From contig FR893265.1 in NCBI GenBank assembly GCA_000436035.1, positions 1-16,433 of the forward strand: DNA of 16,433 nucleotides, in the 5' to 3' direction. Position numbers and translations under genes: made by a program. Shown piece by piece: positions 1 to 6,864 of this stretch. This DNA is from Prevotella sp. CAG:732 (GTDB lineage: Bacteria; Bacteroidota; Bacteroidia; Bacteroidales; Bacteroidaceae). The notes beneath the pieces were generated by a model. The model searched no databases. It was given only the letters and a program-made list of their open reading frames with translations, and was not told the origin of the DNA. Positions within the stretch are counted from its first letter, which is position 1. Every line of letters starts with the position of its first letter.

Positions 1-9
1 AACCGACTG

Positions 10-41
10 CAAAGGTAGTGGATTTTTTCTCCACTACCAAA
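10..41 (-). promoter_or_regulatory. Outward promoter overlaid by a perfect inverted repeat (candidate operator)
   Basis: On the minus strand TTTG (41-38), a 20-nt spacer and TACCTTTG (17-10) match the Bacteroidetes housekeeping promoter (-33 TTTG, -7 TAnnTTTG) exactly, pointing left out of the window. The same stretch holds a perfect 9-bp inverted repeat, GGTAGTGGA (14-22) and TCCACTACC (30-38), with a 7-nt T-rich centre. The repeat covers the spacer and touches both promoter elements, so a dimeric repressor could sit there and block RNA polymerase; that role is inference. Reading it as a tyrS terminator is less likely, because only three T follow the stem on the minus strand. Confidence 0.55.
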
Positions 42-71
42 TATTTTTAATACTTTTTGCATTTTAAGCCA

Positions 72-92
72 CAAAAATGCCTATTTAGAGGC
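72..92 (-). terminator. Weak candidate terminator after tyrS
   Basis: Downstream of the tyrS stop on the minus strand, GCCT (92-89) and AGGC (82-79) can form a 4-bp GC-rich stem with a 6-nt loop, followed by ATTTTTG (78-72). The stem is short for an intrinsic terminator. A second tiny palindrome, GCATT/AATGC at 109-120, lies between it and tyrS. The remainder of 1-142 holds no gene that I can see. Confidence 0.25.
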
Positions 93-142
93 TGCTTTTA
101 TGCAAAAGGCATTCAAATGCACCTATATTTCAGGCGAAATCC

Positions 143-1444
143 TTACTTCACAGTAATCAAGAAGTAGTTCTTCTTACCTTTCTGTACCAAGAGATACTTG
201 CCATCAATCAAGTCATCAGCAGTTACCACCTGGTCGAAAGCTGCGAGCTTCTCCTTGTTGAGAGATACACCACCACCCTTGACGAGCTTACGCATCTCAC
301 TCTTGCTAGGGAAGATCTGCATGCCCTCCTGGTTGAAGAGGTCAACGGCTGTGCCACCGAGCAAGTTCTTGTCGAGGTCGTAATGAGGTACATTGGCAAA
401 CACATCGTTCAAGGTAGCCTCATCGAGCTGTGCAAGATTCTCCTTGGTAGCCTTACCGAAGAGGATGTTGCTGGCTGCGATAGCCATATCCAAGTCCTCC
501 TGAGAGTGAACCATCACGGTAACTTCCTCTGCCAAACGTTTCTGGAGTACACGGCGACCAGGGTCCTGCTTGTGCTCCTCTACGAGGGCATCGATGGTCT
601 CCTTGTCGAGGTCGGTGAAAATCTTGATGTACTTCTCTGCATCCTCATCGCTCACGTTGAGCCAAAACTGATAGAATGCGTATGGAGTGGTGCGGTTGCG
701 ATCCAACCAAATGTTGCCGCTCTCTGTTTTACCAAACTTCTTGCCGTCTGCCTTGGTAATCAATGGGCAAGTCAAGCAGAAGCACTCAGCGTCATTGCCC
801 AAAGTACGGTGAATCAACTCAGTACCGGTGGTCATGTTGCCCCACTGGTCGTTACCACCGAGCTGGAGACGAACGCCATACTTCTGATACTGATAGAGGA
901 AGTCGTAACCCTGGAGCAACTGATAAGTGAACTCTGTGAATGACAAACCATCACGAGCCTCACCGTTCAAGCGCTTCTGTACGCTGTCCTTCGCCATCAT
1001 ATAATTGACGGTGATGTGCTTACCTACCTCACGAGCGAAGTCGAGGAAGGTGAAGTCCTTCATCCAGTCGTAGTTGTTGACCATCTCAGCCTTGTTAGGC
1101 TCAGTGCCATCGAAGTCGAGGAACTTAGACACCTGCTTCTTGATAGCTTCCTGGTTATGATAGAGAGTCTCAGAGTCGAGAAGGTTACGCTCCTGGCTCT
1201 TGCCAGAAGGGTCGCCAATCATACCTGTAGCACCGCCGACAAGCAGATAAGGCTTATGACCACAACGCTGCAAGTGACGCAACATCATGATACCACAAAG
1301 GTGACCGATATGGAGTGAGTCTGCGGTAGGGTCGGTACCAAGATAAGCAGACACCATGTGGGTGTTGAGATATTCCTCTGTACCTGGCATCATCTGTGCC
1401 AGCATACCACGCCATTTCAATTCTTCAACAAAGTTTTTTGCCAT
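143..1444 (-). CDS. tyrS: Tyrosyl-tRNA synthetase (TyrRS)
   Basis: Cytoplasmic class I aminoacyl-tRNA synthetase that activates tyrosine with ATP and charges tRNA-Tyr. The 433-aa product shows the HIGH signature at residues 45-48 (SLHIGHL), the preceding YLGTDPT segment, the tyrosine-binding and GGNDQWGN region near 196-203, and a KMSKS-equivalent loop KFGKT at 236-240. The last ~65 residues look like the S4 RNA-binding domain that grips the tRNA. Length fits bacterial TyrRS (about 420-430 aa). The frame stays open 30 codons further upstream, but that extension runs through AT-rich intergenic DNA and is unlike TyrRS; I chose the ATG at 1444 because MAKNFVEELKWRGM is the usual Bacteroidales N-terminus. 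It lies 61 nt downstream of yidD and may be read from the same transcript; no TAnnTTTG element is visible in that gap. Confidence 0.97.
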   Translation of the reverse strand: MAKNFVEELKWRGMLAQMMPGTEEYLNTHMVSAYLGTDPTADSLHIGHLCGIMMLRHLQRCGHKPYLLVGGATGMIGDPSGKSQERNLLDSETLYHNQEAIKKQVSKFLDFDGTEPNKAEMVNNYDWMKDFTFLDFAREVGKHITVNYMMAKDSVQKRLNGEARDGLSFTEFTYQLLQGYDFLYQYQKYGVRLQLGGNDQWGNMTTGTELIHRTLGNDAECFCLTCPLITKADGKKFGKTESGNIWLDRNRTTPYAFYQFWLNVSDEDAEKYIKIFTDLDKETIDALVEEHKQDPGRRVLQKRLAEEVTVMVHSQEDLDMAIAASNILFGKATKENLAQLDEATLNDVFANVPHYDLDKNLLGGTAVDLFNQEGMQIFPSKSEMRKLVKGGGVSLNKEKLAAFDQVVTADDLIDGKYLLVQKGKKNYFLITVK

Positions 1445-1505
1445 CGAATGAGATTGTTTATAATATATAAAATATGTGTAAGGGGCCCGAAACGGTATCG
1501 GAAAC

Positions 1506-1766
1506 TTACGGTACGGGGTCGTAACCCGAACCACCCCATGGATTGCATCTTAATATTCGCCAGATAGCCAAAGCCAAGCCCTTGAAAGGGCCGTACTTGA
1601 GAATGGCTTGCCGAGCATACTCCGAACATGTGGGCGTAAAGCGACAAGAAGGAGGTGTATAGGGGGTGATGCACTTCTGATAAAAGCGGATGGGCAATAC
1701 CAACAACAAGGTCAGTACCCAAGTCACCCCTTGCCAAATGCTATGCAATAGTCTCATCGCCTTCAT
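1506..1766 (-). CDS. yidD: Membrane protein insertion efficiency factor YidD
   Basis: Small inner-face membrane-associated protein of the YidD (DUF37) family, thought to assist YidC-dependent insertion of membrane proteins. The 86-aa product has a hydrophobic/amphipathic N-terminus (about residues 10-28), then the family core CRFTPTCSEY (41-50), an ILKYGPFKGL stretch, RILRCNPW (70-77) and the hallmark ending GYDPVP. All three conserved cysteines (41, 47, 74) are present. The start overlaps the 3' end of rnpA by 26 nt; a second in-frame ATG at 1757 would give 83 aa and a 17-nt overlap, and I cannot separate the two. The rnpA-yidD pairing is a classic bacterial arrangement and suggests translational coupling. 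Confidence 0.95.
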   Translation of the reverse strand: MKAMRLLHSIWQGVTWVLTLLLVLPIRFYQKCITPYTPPSCRFTPTCSEYARQAILKYGPFKGLALAIWRILRCNPWGGSGYDPVP

Positions 1767-2172
1767 CGAATACCAAACTCTTCACGACCTTATCCAATGC
1801 CCTTTGCATCATGCCGTCCACCTTCTCGGTGTCCTCTATCTGCCCCGACATCCAGATGAAGGCAATCATCAGCTTGGCATCGGGATGAGAAGCCAACGCA
1901 TCGAACAAGACAGACTTGTGCAATCGGTAACTTTCTCGCAACTGCCGCTTCACATGATTGCGTTTCACGGCACGCTTAAAATGTCGCTTGGATACGCTTA
2001 CCAACATTTCCACGGGAACATCTTGCGCATCTTTCCGCTTCACGACCTGATACACTACCTTGACAGGCCATTCCTTCTTGACGGAAGAATGACCCATAAA
2101 GAGTTGGTCGATGAGCGTCTTGGCACACAACCGCTCTCTTTTGGGTAATGTATAAGTCTTCTGTTCCAACAT
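1741..2172 (-). CDS. rnpA: Ribonuclease P protein component
   Basis: Basic protein subunit of RNase P, which with the catalytic RNA removes the 5' leader of precursor tRNAs. The 143-aa product carries the RNR-type signature at about residues 63-83: RHFKRAVKRNHVKRQLRE, with the usual basic spacing and an R-to-H change inside the RNR core (KRNHVKR). The N-terminal KRERLCAKTLIDQLF matches the substrate-leader contact region of the family, and there is an acidic tail. Bacterial RnpA is usually 110-130 aa, so this is at the long end, as in other Bacteroidetes. Only 2 nt separate it from hemD upstream. The common rpmH neighbour is absent and is replaced by hemD, as in other Bacteroidales. Confidence 0.95.
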   Translation of the reverse strand: MLEQKTYTLPKRERLCAKTLIDQLFMGHSSVKKEWPVKVVYQVVKRKDAQDVPVEMLVSVSKRHFKRAVKRNHVKRQLRESYRLHKSVLFDALASHPDAKLMIAFIWMSGQIEDTEKVDGMMQRALDKVVKSLVFDEGDETIA

Positions 2173-2174
2173 TC

Positions 2175-2921
2175 TTATTTATTTTTCTCCAAGAAATCCT
2201 TCAAGGCACCTGTCATGGAAGGGAACTTCTTAGATGGTGCCTCCAAATCCAAGCGAAGTCCTTCGTCGGCTACGGTCTTAGCAGTAGCAGGACCGAAAGC
2301 ACCGACAGCGATGTCACCTTGCTTGAAGTCAGGGAAGTTCTTCTTCAAAGCCTTCACACCAGTAGGGCTGAAGAAAATCATCATATCATAATCGAAAGTC
2401 TTGATTTCCTCTTCTGTGAAGTCATTGCTTACAGTGCGATACATCACACACTCAGTATGCTTCAAGTTCTTCTCGTCAAGAGCATTCTTGATGTCATCAT
2501 TATGCACGCAGCTCAATGGAACGAGATATTTCTCTGTCTTGTGGCGAGCCATCTGGTTCAACAGACCATCTATCTTGCCTGTATCGCCAAAGAACACCTT
2601 GCGCTTGCGATACTGAACATATTTTTGGATATAAAGTGCAATTGTCTCAATCACACAGAAATACTTCATATCCTCAGGGATGGTAATACGCATCTCTTTC
2701 GCCAACTTGAAATAGTTATCTACAGCATGACGGGATGTGAAAACCACGGCAGTATAGTCGAGCAAATTTATTTTCTGCTGACGGAACTCCTTCGCTGTAA
2801 GTCCCTCAACCTTGAAGAAAGGGCGAAATACACATTCCACGCCATACTCCTTCTCTATATCGTAATAAGGAGATTTATCACTCGCTGGTCTTGGTTGAGA
2901 AACTAGAATCTTCTTTACCAT
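2175..2921 (-). CDS. hemD: Uroporphyrinogen-III synthase family protein (HemD)
   Basis: Family enzymes cyclise hydroxymethylbilane with inversion of ring D to uroporphyrinogen III, the branch point to haem, sirohaem and cobalamin. The 248-aa product has the two-lobed HemD layout: an N-terminal KKILVSQPRP, a DYTAVVFTSRHAVDNYF segment (about 55-71), a mid linker with FGDTGKIDGLL, and a second lobe with FFSPTGVKAL (about 183-192) and VGAFGPATAKTVADEGL (about 206-222). HemD has few invariant residues, so assignment rests on these segments and on length. It is 7 nt downstream of the DUF4271 gene and 2 nt upstream of rnpA. No other haem gene is in the window, so the true substrate context is open; many Prevotella are haem-requiring. 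Confidence 0.88.
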   Translation of the reverse strand: MVKKILVSQPRPASDKSPYYDIEKEYGVECVFRPFFKVEGLTAKEFRQQKINLLDYTAVVFTSRHAVDNYFKLAKEMRITIPEDMKYFCVIETIALYIQKYVQYRKRKVFFGDTGKIDGLLNQMARHKTEKYLVPLSCVHNDDIKNALDEKNLKHTECVMYRTVSNDFTEEEIKTFDYDMMIFFSPTGVKALKKNFPDFKQGDIAVGAFGPATAKTVADEGLRLDLEAPSKKFPSMTGALKDFLEKNK

Positions 2922-2928
2922 TTTTGTC

Positions 2929-3948
2929 CTAAAAGTTTATTTTCAAATAATGACTAATCAATACCAATCCGCCCGACAAAGCAAAGAGAGGTACCACTTC
3001 GAGGGCACAAAAGTACAAAAATATTTGCAAAAAAGTGCCATTTCTCTTAAAAAAGATGATGAAACACTTATAAAAAGACAGTATTTTGGTGATTCCGACT
3101 ACGACAAGTGTATAAATCATAGCTGATTCGAGCGAAAAGCCGAAGTACGTCATCAACAAGATGGCAGGGAGCAATAGTACCCCCTCACTAGACACCAAGA
3201 AGAGATAAGACTTCATCCATTGTTCATTTTTTTTCCTATCGAAGAACACCCATCCCACGATGGAATAGAGCAAGGCTTTCAGCAAGAAATAGACGCCTAC
3301 ATACCCGGCATAGATGCTGATGACTTGGTACTGGTCGATCGTGAAGGTATCACCCACCGACGCCCTCGAATAGAGGAAGAAACCAATGGCTATCAACAGA
3401 CAGGTCTGCAAACACAAGAAGAACTGGAAGCGCAACTCGGATGAGGTCTCGGTAATCACCGTCGTACCATAACTAGGCGTACGGAAGAATGTCTTTGCCT
3501 GACGGATGATAAACTGGCGAGACTTAGTAAAGGCGATGCTGGCTATCAAAAAACAAAACAGCAACAAGGCGGTCACGAAGTCATCCCCTGCTACCGTATA
3601 GGGTATAGGGTCTCCTGCCACGCCCAGTCGTCCTCCCTTCAATTCCGGATGAAAAAGGGAATCCTTCGAGAAGAACGACTCACGATAATATTGTGGCAAA
3701 CTGACATCCAAGAAGCTTTTGCCTGGTTGATGTCCTGGCAAATGCAAGGTATCTGGCATATTGCTCCAATGTATCTCGGAAGGCTTGATATGAGCCTGAA
3801 TCATGGAGTCTTGCTGCGCTGGCGTTGCATTCTTGGGCAACCACTTGAGCACTTCCTTCGGAGTCAGTTCCTTCTTATACTTTAAAGGCTCCTGAGCCAT
3901 TTCTGCCTCAGGAGCTTCTATGATAACCGAATCTGCTTGTTGCATCAT
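2929..3948 (-). CDS. DUF4271 multi-pass membrane protein, function unknown
   Basis: The 339-aa product has a soluble, proline-rich N-terminal part (1-120), then about six hydrophobic segments: roughly 121-140, 175-193, 208-236, 248-270, 276-300 and 306-334. The layout and the position directly upstream of hemD match the Bacteroidetes DUF4271 family, which has no established function. There is no recognisable catalytic motif. The ATG lies 1 nt after the metK stop (two tandem ATGs at 3948 and 3945), and the stop lies 7 nt before hemD, so it is almost certainly co-transcribed with both. Its fixed company with metK/hemD/rnpA hints at a conserved envelope role, but the sequence does not say which. 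The family call is from recall of the layout, not a search. Confidence 0.78.
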   Translation of the reverse strand: MMQQADSVIIEAPEAEMAQEPLKYKKELTPKEVLKWLPKNATPAQQDSMIQAHIKPSEIHWSNMPDTLHLPGHQPGKSFLDVSLPQYYRESFFSKDSLFHPELKGGRLGVAGDPIPYTVAGDDFVTALLLFCFLIASIAFTKSRQFIIRQAKTFFRTPSYGTTVITETSSELRFQFFLCLQTCLLIAIGFFLYSRASVGDTFTIDQYQVISIYAGYVGVYFLLKALLYSIVGWVFFDRKKNEQWMKSYLFLVSSEGVLLLPAILLMTYFGFSLESAMIYTLVVVGITKILSFYKCFIIFFKRNGTFLQIFLYFCALEVVPLFALSGGLVLISHYLKINF

Positions 3949-3949
3949 C

Positions 3950-5227
3950 TTACTTTATTGAAAACGCTGCCTTGATGTCCTCTACCTTATCTAGTTTTTC
4001 CCATGTAAACAACTCTATCTGCATGGTCTTTGCCTCGTGATAGCGACTGGTGAAAGTCTTCTCTACCACCTCGTTCTTACGACCCATGTGACCATAAGCG
4101 GCGGTCTCCAAATACATAGGTTGACGGAGCTTCAACTGGCGCTCGATGGCTTTTGGACGAAGGTCGAACATCTGAGCGATCTTCTCTGCTATCTCGCCAT
4201 CGGTCATGTTGACATGGCTACGACCATAGGTATTCACATAGATGCTCACTGGCTCTGCCACACCGATGGCATAACTTACCTGTACCAACATCTCGTCAGC
4301 CACACCTGCAGCCACCATGTTCTTGGCAATATAGCGAGCTGCATAAGCTGCAGAGCGGTCCACCTTACTAGAGTCCTTGCCAGAGAAGGCGCCACCACCA
4401 TGAGCACCCTTGCCACCGTAGGTATCAACGATAATCTTACGACCGGTCAAACCTGTATCTCCATGAGGACCACCGATGACAAACTTGCCTGTAGGATTGA
4501 CGAAATACTTGATGTCGTCATTGAAGAGAGCCAACACCTTGTCGCCCAACTGGACCTTGACACGTGGAATCAAGATGTTGATGACATCCTCACGAATCTT
4601 GGCGAGCATCGCCTCGTCATCGTCATTGCCCTGTGCATCCTTGATGAAATCGTCATGCTGAGTAGAAACCACGATGGTATCAATGCGCTGTGGAATATTG
4701 TCGTCGGAGTACTCTACGGTAACCTGGCTCTTAGAGTCTGGACGAAGATAAGTCATCACCTTGCCCTCCTTGCGGATAGCAGCCAACTCCTTCATGATCA
4801 ACTGAGCCAAGTCGAGGGAAACAGGCATGTAGTTGTCTGTCTCATTGGTAGCATAACCGAACATCATGCCCTGGTCGCCAGCACCTTGGTTCTCATCTTC
4901 CTCACGGCTCACACCACGGTTGATGTCGTCACTCTGCTCATGGATAGCAGTCAACACACCACAAGAGTCGCCATCAAACTGGTACTCGCTCTTGGTGTAA
5001 CCGATGTTCTTGATGGTCTTGCGAGCGATGGTCTGCAAATCCACATACTCTGTGGAACGCACCTCACCCATGATGACCACCTGACCTGTGGTACAGAATG
5101 ACTCGATAGCGCAGTGAGCATGCTCATCGTATGCCAAGAACTGATCCAACAACGCATCGGAAATCTGGTCTGCCACCTTATCTGGATGTCCTTCAGAAAC
5201 GGACTCTGACGTAAACAAATATGCCAT
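3950..5227 (-). CDS. metK: S-adenosylmethionine synthase (MetK)
   Basis: Cytoplasmic enzyme making SAM from methionine and ATP with release of phosphate and pyrophosphate. The 425-aa product shows the N-terminal GHPDKVADQISDA (13-25), the ATP-binding hexapeptide GAGDQG (115-120), and the glycine-rich phosphate loop GGGAFSGKD (277-285) followed by SSKVDRSAAYAARY. E. coli MetK is 384 aa; the extra length is spread through the middle (for example the KDAQGNDDDEA stretch near 196-206) and the C-terminus, as in other Bacteroidetes. It is the first gene of the left block, with DUF4271 starting 1 nt after its stop. The 115-nt region upstream holds a TAACTTTG promoter element; I see no SAM riboswitch there. 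SAM from this enzyme feeds the O-methyltransferase encoded at 6865-7503, among many others. Confidence 0.98.
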   Translation of the reverse strand: MAYLFTSESVSEGHPDKVADQISDALLDQFLAYDEHAHCAIESFCTTGQVVIMGEVRSTEYVDLQTIARKTIKNIGYTKSEYQFDGDSCGVLTAIHEQSDDINRGVSREEDENQGAGDQGMMFGYATNETDNYMPVSLDLAQLIMKELAAIRKEGKVMTYLRPDSKSQVTVEYSDDNIPQRIDTIVVSTQHDDFIKDAQGNDDDEAMLAKIREDVINILIPRVKVQLGDKVLALFNDDIKYFVNPTGKFVIGGPHGDTGLTGRKIIVDTYGGKGAHGGGAFSGKDSSKVDRSAAYAARYIAKNMVAAGVADEMLVQVSYAIGVAEPVSIYVNTYGRSHVNMTDGEIAEKIAQMFDLRPKAIERQLKLRQPMYLETAAYGHMGRKNEVVEKTFTSRYHEAKTMQIELFTWEKLDKVEDIKAAFSIK

Positions 5228-5274
5228 ATTCTTCTTTTCTTTCTTTAATTAATGTATTTCTTTTATTTCGGATG

Positions 5275-5282
5275 CAAAGTTA
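5275..5282 (-). promoter_or_regulatory. Candidate -7 promoter element of metK
   Basis: TAACTTTG on the minus strand matches the Bacteroidetes -7 consensus TAnnTTTG, 47 nt before the metK ATG. No TTTG lies at the expected 19-21 nt further upstream; the nearest is at 5314-5311, 28 nt away, so the -33 element is weak or absent. Confidence 0.45.
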
Positions 5283-5315
5283 CGACTTTTTTTTCATATA
5301 CGTTCATTTTCAAAG

Positions 5316-5338
5316 AAAAAAACGCAGCTAGGGACGTT
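5316..5338 (-). terminator. Weak candidate terminator after xerD
   Basis: Just after the xerD stop on the minus strand, AACG (5338-5335) can pair with CGTT (5324-5321), with an outer G-T pair and a 10-nt loop, followed by a run of seven T (5322-5316, partly in the stem). The stem is short, so termination may be partial and some xerD transcripts could run into metK. Confidence 0.3.
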
Positions 5339-5342
5339 CAGG

Positions 5343-6293
5343 CTATACATCCTCTGACGAAAGCCCCTCTTTCATCTCCCGATACTTGATATTTCGAGGA
5401 TGATGCTCCAGGATTTCCTTCCGCAAGTCGGAGGTTTCCAGATGGGTATAGATTTCCGTTGTCCCTAGGTCTTCATGCCCCAGCAAAGCCTGGATGACAC
5501 GCAGGTCGGCACCACCCTTGAGTAAGGCGGTCGCAAAACTATGACGCAAGGTATGGGGAGAGATAGTCTTCTTGATGCCAGCATCCAGCGCCGCATTCTT
5601 GATCATGATGAGAATCATCGTACGGGTAAGATGAGCACCTCTTCTGTTGAGAAACACATAGTCTTCCTCGCCCGGCTTGATTTTCATCACATTCCTGTCC
5701 ATATACCAATAATGCAACTCCTGGAGAGCCACGCTGGAGATGGGAACGAGCCGTTCCTTCCTGCCCTTGCCAAACACACGGATGAACTTCTCTTCCTCAA
5801 AGATGTCGCTCAACTTCAAGTTGACCAGTTCCGTAACACGCAAGCCACAAGAGAAGAGCACCTCGATGATAGCCTTGTTGCGCTGCCCCTCCCATTTCGA
5901 CAGGTCGATGGCACTCTTCAACATATCCACCTCCTCCACCGTCAGATATTCGGGCAAATGTTCCCCTATCTGAGGATAAGGCAAGAGTTCGGTGGGATCA
6001 TCCTTCAAGTAATCATCCAGCACCAAGTAACGATAGAAGGCACGAACTCCACTCAGCACACGAGATTGCGAACGAGCACCCACCCCTTTGTCGTGCAAGG
6101 ATGCAGAAAACTCCTCCAGGTCCTCCAACTTCACATCCAACAACGACATCTCCTTGGATTTCACAAAATTCAATAGATAACGAAGGTCACGCTGGTAAGC
6201 TTCCAGCGTGTTCGCCGTGAAATTACGCTCCAATTTGAGGTACCTCACATAATTCTTAACGATATTCGTGCCTGATTTTTTGCTTGTTTCCAT
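5343..6293 (-). CDS. xerD: Tyrosine recombinase XerD-like
   Basis: Site-specific recombinase that, with XerC, resolves chromosome dimers at dif near FtsK. The 316-aa product has an N-terminal SAM-like core-binding domain (about 10-95, with VKNYVRYLKLERNFTANTL) and a C-terminal catalytic domain with the full tyrosine-recombinase set: R152 (CGLRVTEL), K176 (GKGRKER), H247 and R250 (HTLRHSF), H273 (LLGHEDLGT) and nucleophile Y282 (EIYTHLE). I chose the ATG at 6293: the frame is open 29 codons further up, but that part crosses the promoter region and does not resemble XerD. It sits alone on the minus strand, diverging from aroQ, with no integron, phage or IS neighbours, which favours a housekeeping Xer role over a mobile-element integrase. 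XerC and XerD are hard to tell apart by eye. Confidence 0.93.
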   Translation of the reverse strand: METSKKSGTNIVKNYVRYLKLERNFTANTLEAYQRDLRYLLNFVKSKEMSLLDVKLEDLEEFSASLHDKGVGARSQSRVLSGVRAFYRYLVLDDYLKDDPTELLPYPQIGEHLPEYLTVEEVDMLKSAIDLSKWEGQRNKAIIEVLFSCGLRVTELVNLKLSDIFEEEKFIRVFGKGRKERLVPISSVALQELHYWYMDRNVMKIKPGEEDYVFLNRRGAHLTRTMILIMIKNAALDAGIKKTISPHTLRHSFATALLKGGADLRVIQALLGHEDLGTTEIYTHLETSDLRKEILEHHPRNIKYREMKEGLSSEDV

Positions 6294-6310
6294 TTTTATT
6301 ATTACCTTTG
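6279..6310 (+). promoter_or_regulatory. Promoter for aroQ
   Basis: TTTG (6279-6282), a 20-nt spacer and TACCTTTG (6303-6310) fit the Bacteroidetes promoter consensus fully. It points to aroQ and leaves a leader of roughly 75-80 nt. The -33 element lies within the first codons of xerD on the opposite strand, so the two genes share regulatory DNA. Confidence 0.65.
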
Positions 6311-6347
6311 CATCTAGAAGCAGAGGGTATTCTCTGACTTTGCTTCG

Positions 6348-6381
6348 CAAAATTACAAAAAAAGATTCATATACGAACAAA
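6348..6381 (-). promoter_or_regulatory. Promoter for xerD
   Basis: On the minus strand TTTG (6381-6378), a 22-nt spacer and TAATTTTG (6355-6348) approximate the Bacteroidetes consensus; the spacer is one or two bases longer than usual. It lies 54 nt before the xerD ATG and supports the start at 6293. Confidence 0.5.
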
Positions 6382-6394
6382 AATATTTCAGATT

Positions 6395-6820
6395 ATGAAG
6401 ATACAGATTATCAATGGTCCGAACTTGAACCTTCTTGGCGTTCGCGAACCAGGCATTTACGGCAGCAACTCCTTCGAGAGCTACTTGCCTCAGTTGAAGG
6501 CTAAATACCCTGATGTGGAAATCGAATATTACCAAAGCAACATCGAGGGTGAGCTCATCAACAAGTTGCAGGAAGTAGGTTTTTCTTATGACGGCGTGGT
6601 ACTCAACGCTGGTGCCTACACACATACCAGCATTGCCTTGCAGGATTGCATCCGCAGCATGAAATGTCCTGTGGTAGAGGTACATATCTCCAATGTTCAC
6701 AAACGTGAGGAGTTCCGTCATCATTCTTACCTCTCTTGCGCATGCCTAGGTGTTATCTGTGGATTCGGTCTTGCTTCCTACGACCTCGCCATCGCTGGCA
6801 TCCTCGCACAGAAGCAATAA
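6395..6820 (+). CDS. aroQ: Type II 3-dehydroquinate dehydratase
   Basis: Third step of the shikimate pathway: trans-dehydration of 3-dehydroquinate to 3-dehydroshikimate by a dodecameric cytoplasmic enzyme. The 141-aa product keeps all the type II active-site residues: N10 (NGPNLNLLG), R17 and catalytic Y22 (REPGIYG), the QSNIEGELI helix (47-55), N71 and H77 (NAGAYTHTS), H97 (EVHISN), R104 and R108 (REEFRHHS). The length is typical (about 140-150 aa). There is no Shine-Dalgarno before the ATG, as is usual in this phylum. The O-methyltransferase gene follows after 44 nt on the same strand and is probably co-transcribed; the two have no obvious pathway link. A Bacteroidales promoter lies about 85 nt upstream. 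Confidence 0.98.
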   Translation: MKIQIINGPNLNLLGVREPGIYGSNSFESYLPQLKAKYPDVEIEYYQSNIEGELINKLQEVGFSYDGVVLNAGAYTHTSIALQDCIRSMKCPVVEVHISNVHKREEFRHHSYLSCACLGVICGFGLASYDLAIAGILAQKQ

Positions 6821-6864
6821 TCACCCCACTATATCAATCTGACAGAGAAGTTCATCTAATTAGT

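Noticed and set aside
1480..1506. GC-rich CCGA/TCGG palindrome between yidD and tyrS as a terminator
   Set aside because: The stem is only 4 bp and no T-run follows on the minus strand.
4037..5101. A 354-codon plus-strand open frame antisense to metK
   Set aside because: metK is unmistakable on the other strand; the antisense frame has shadow-like composition and no family resemblance.
5228..5342. Possible SAM riboswitch upstream of metK
   Set aside because: The region is AT-rich with only a weak 4-5 bp hairpin near the xerD stop; no multi-helix SAM aptamer pattern could be traced.
5343..6293. Tyrosine recombinase as the integrase of a mobile element
   Set aside because: No attachment-site repeats, tRNA gene, phage or transfer genes nearby, and neighbours are housekeeping genes; a XerC/D role is simpler.
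6294..6380. N-terminal extension of xerD to 6380
   Set aside because: It would run through the promoter elements of both divergent genes and adds residues unlike XerD; the ATG at 6293 gives the normal N-terminus.
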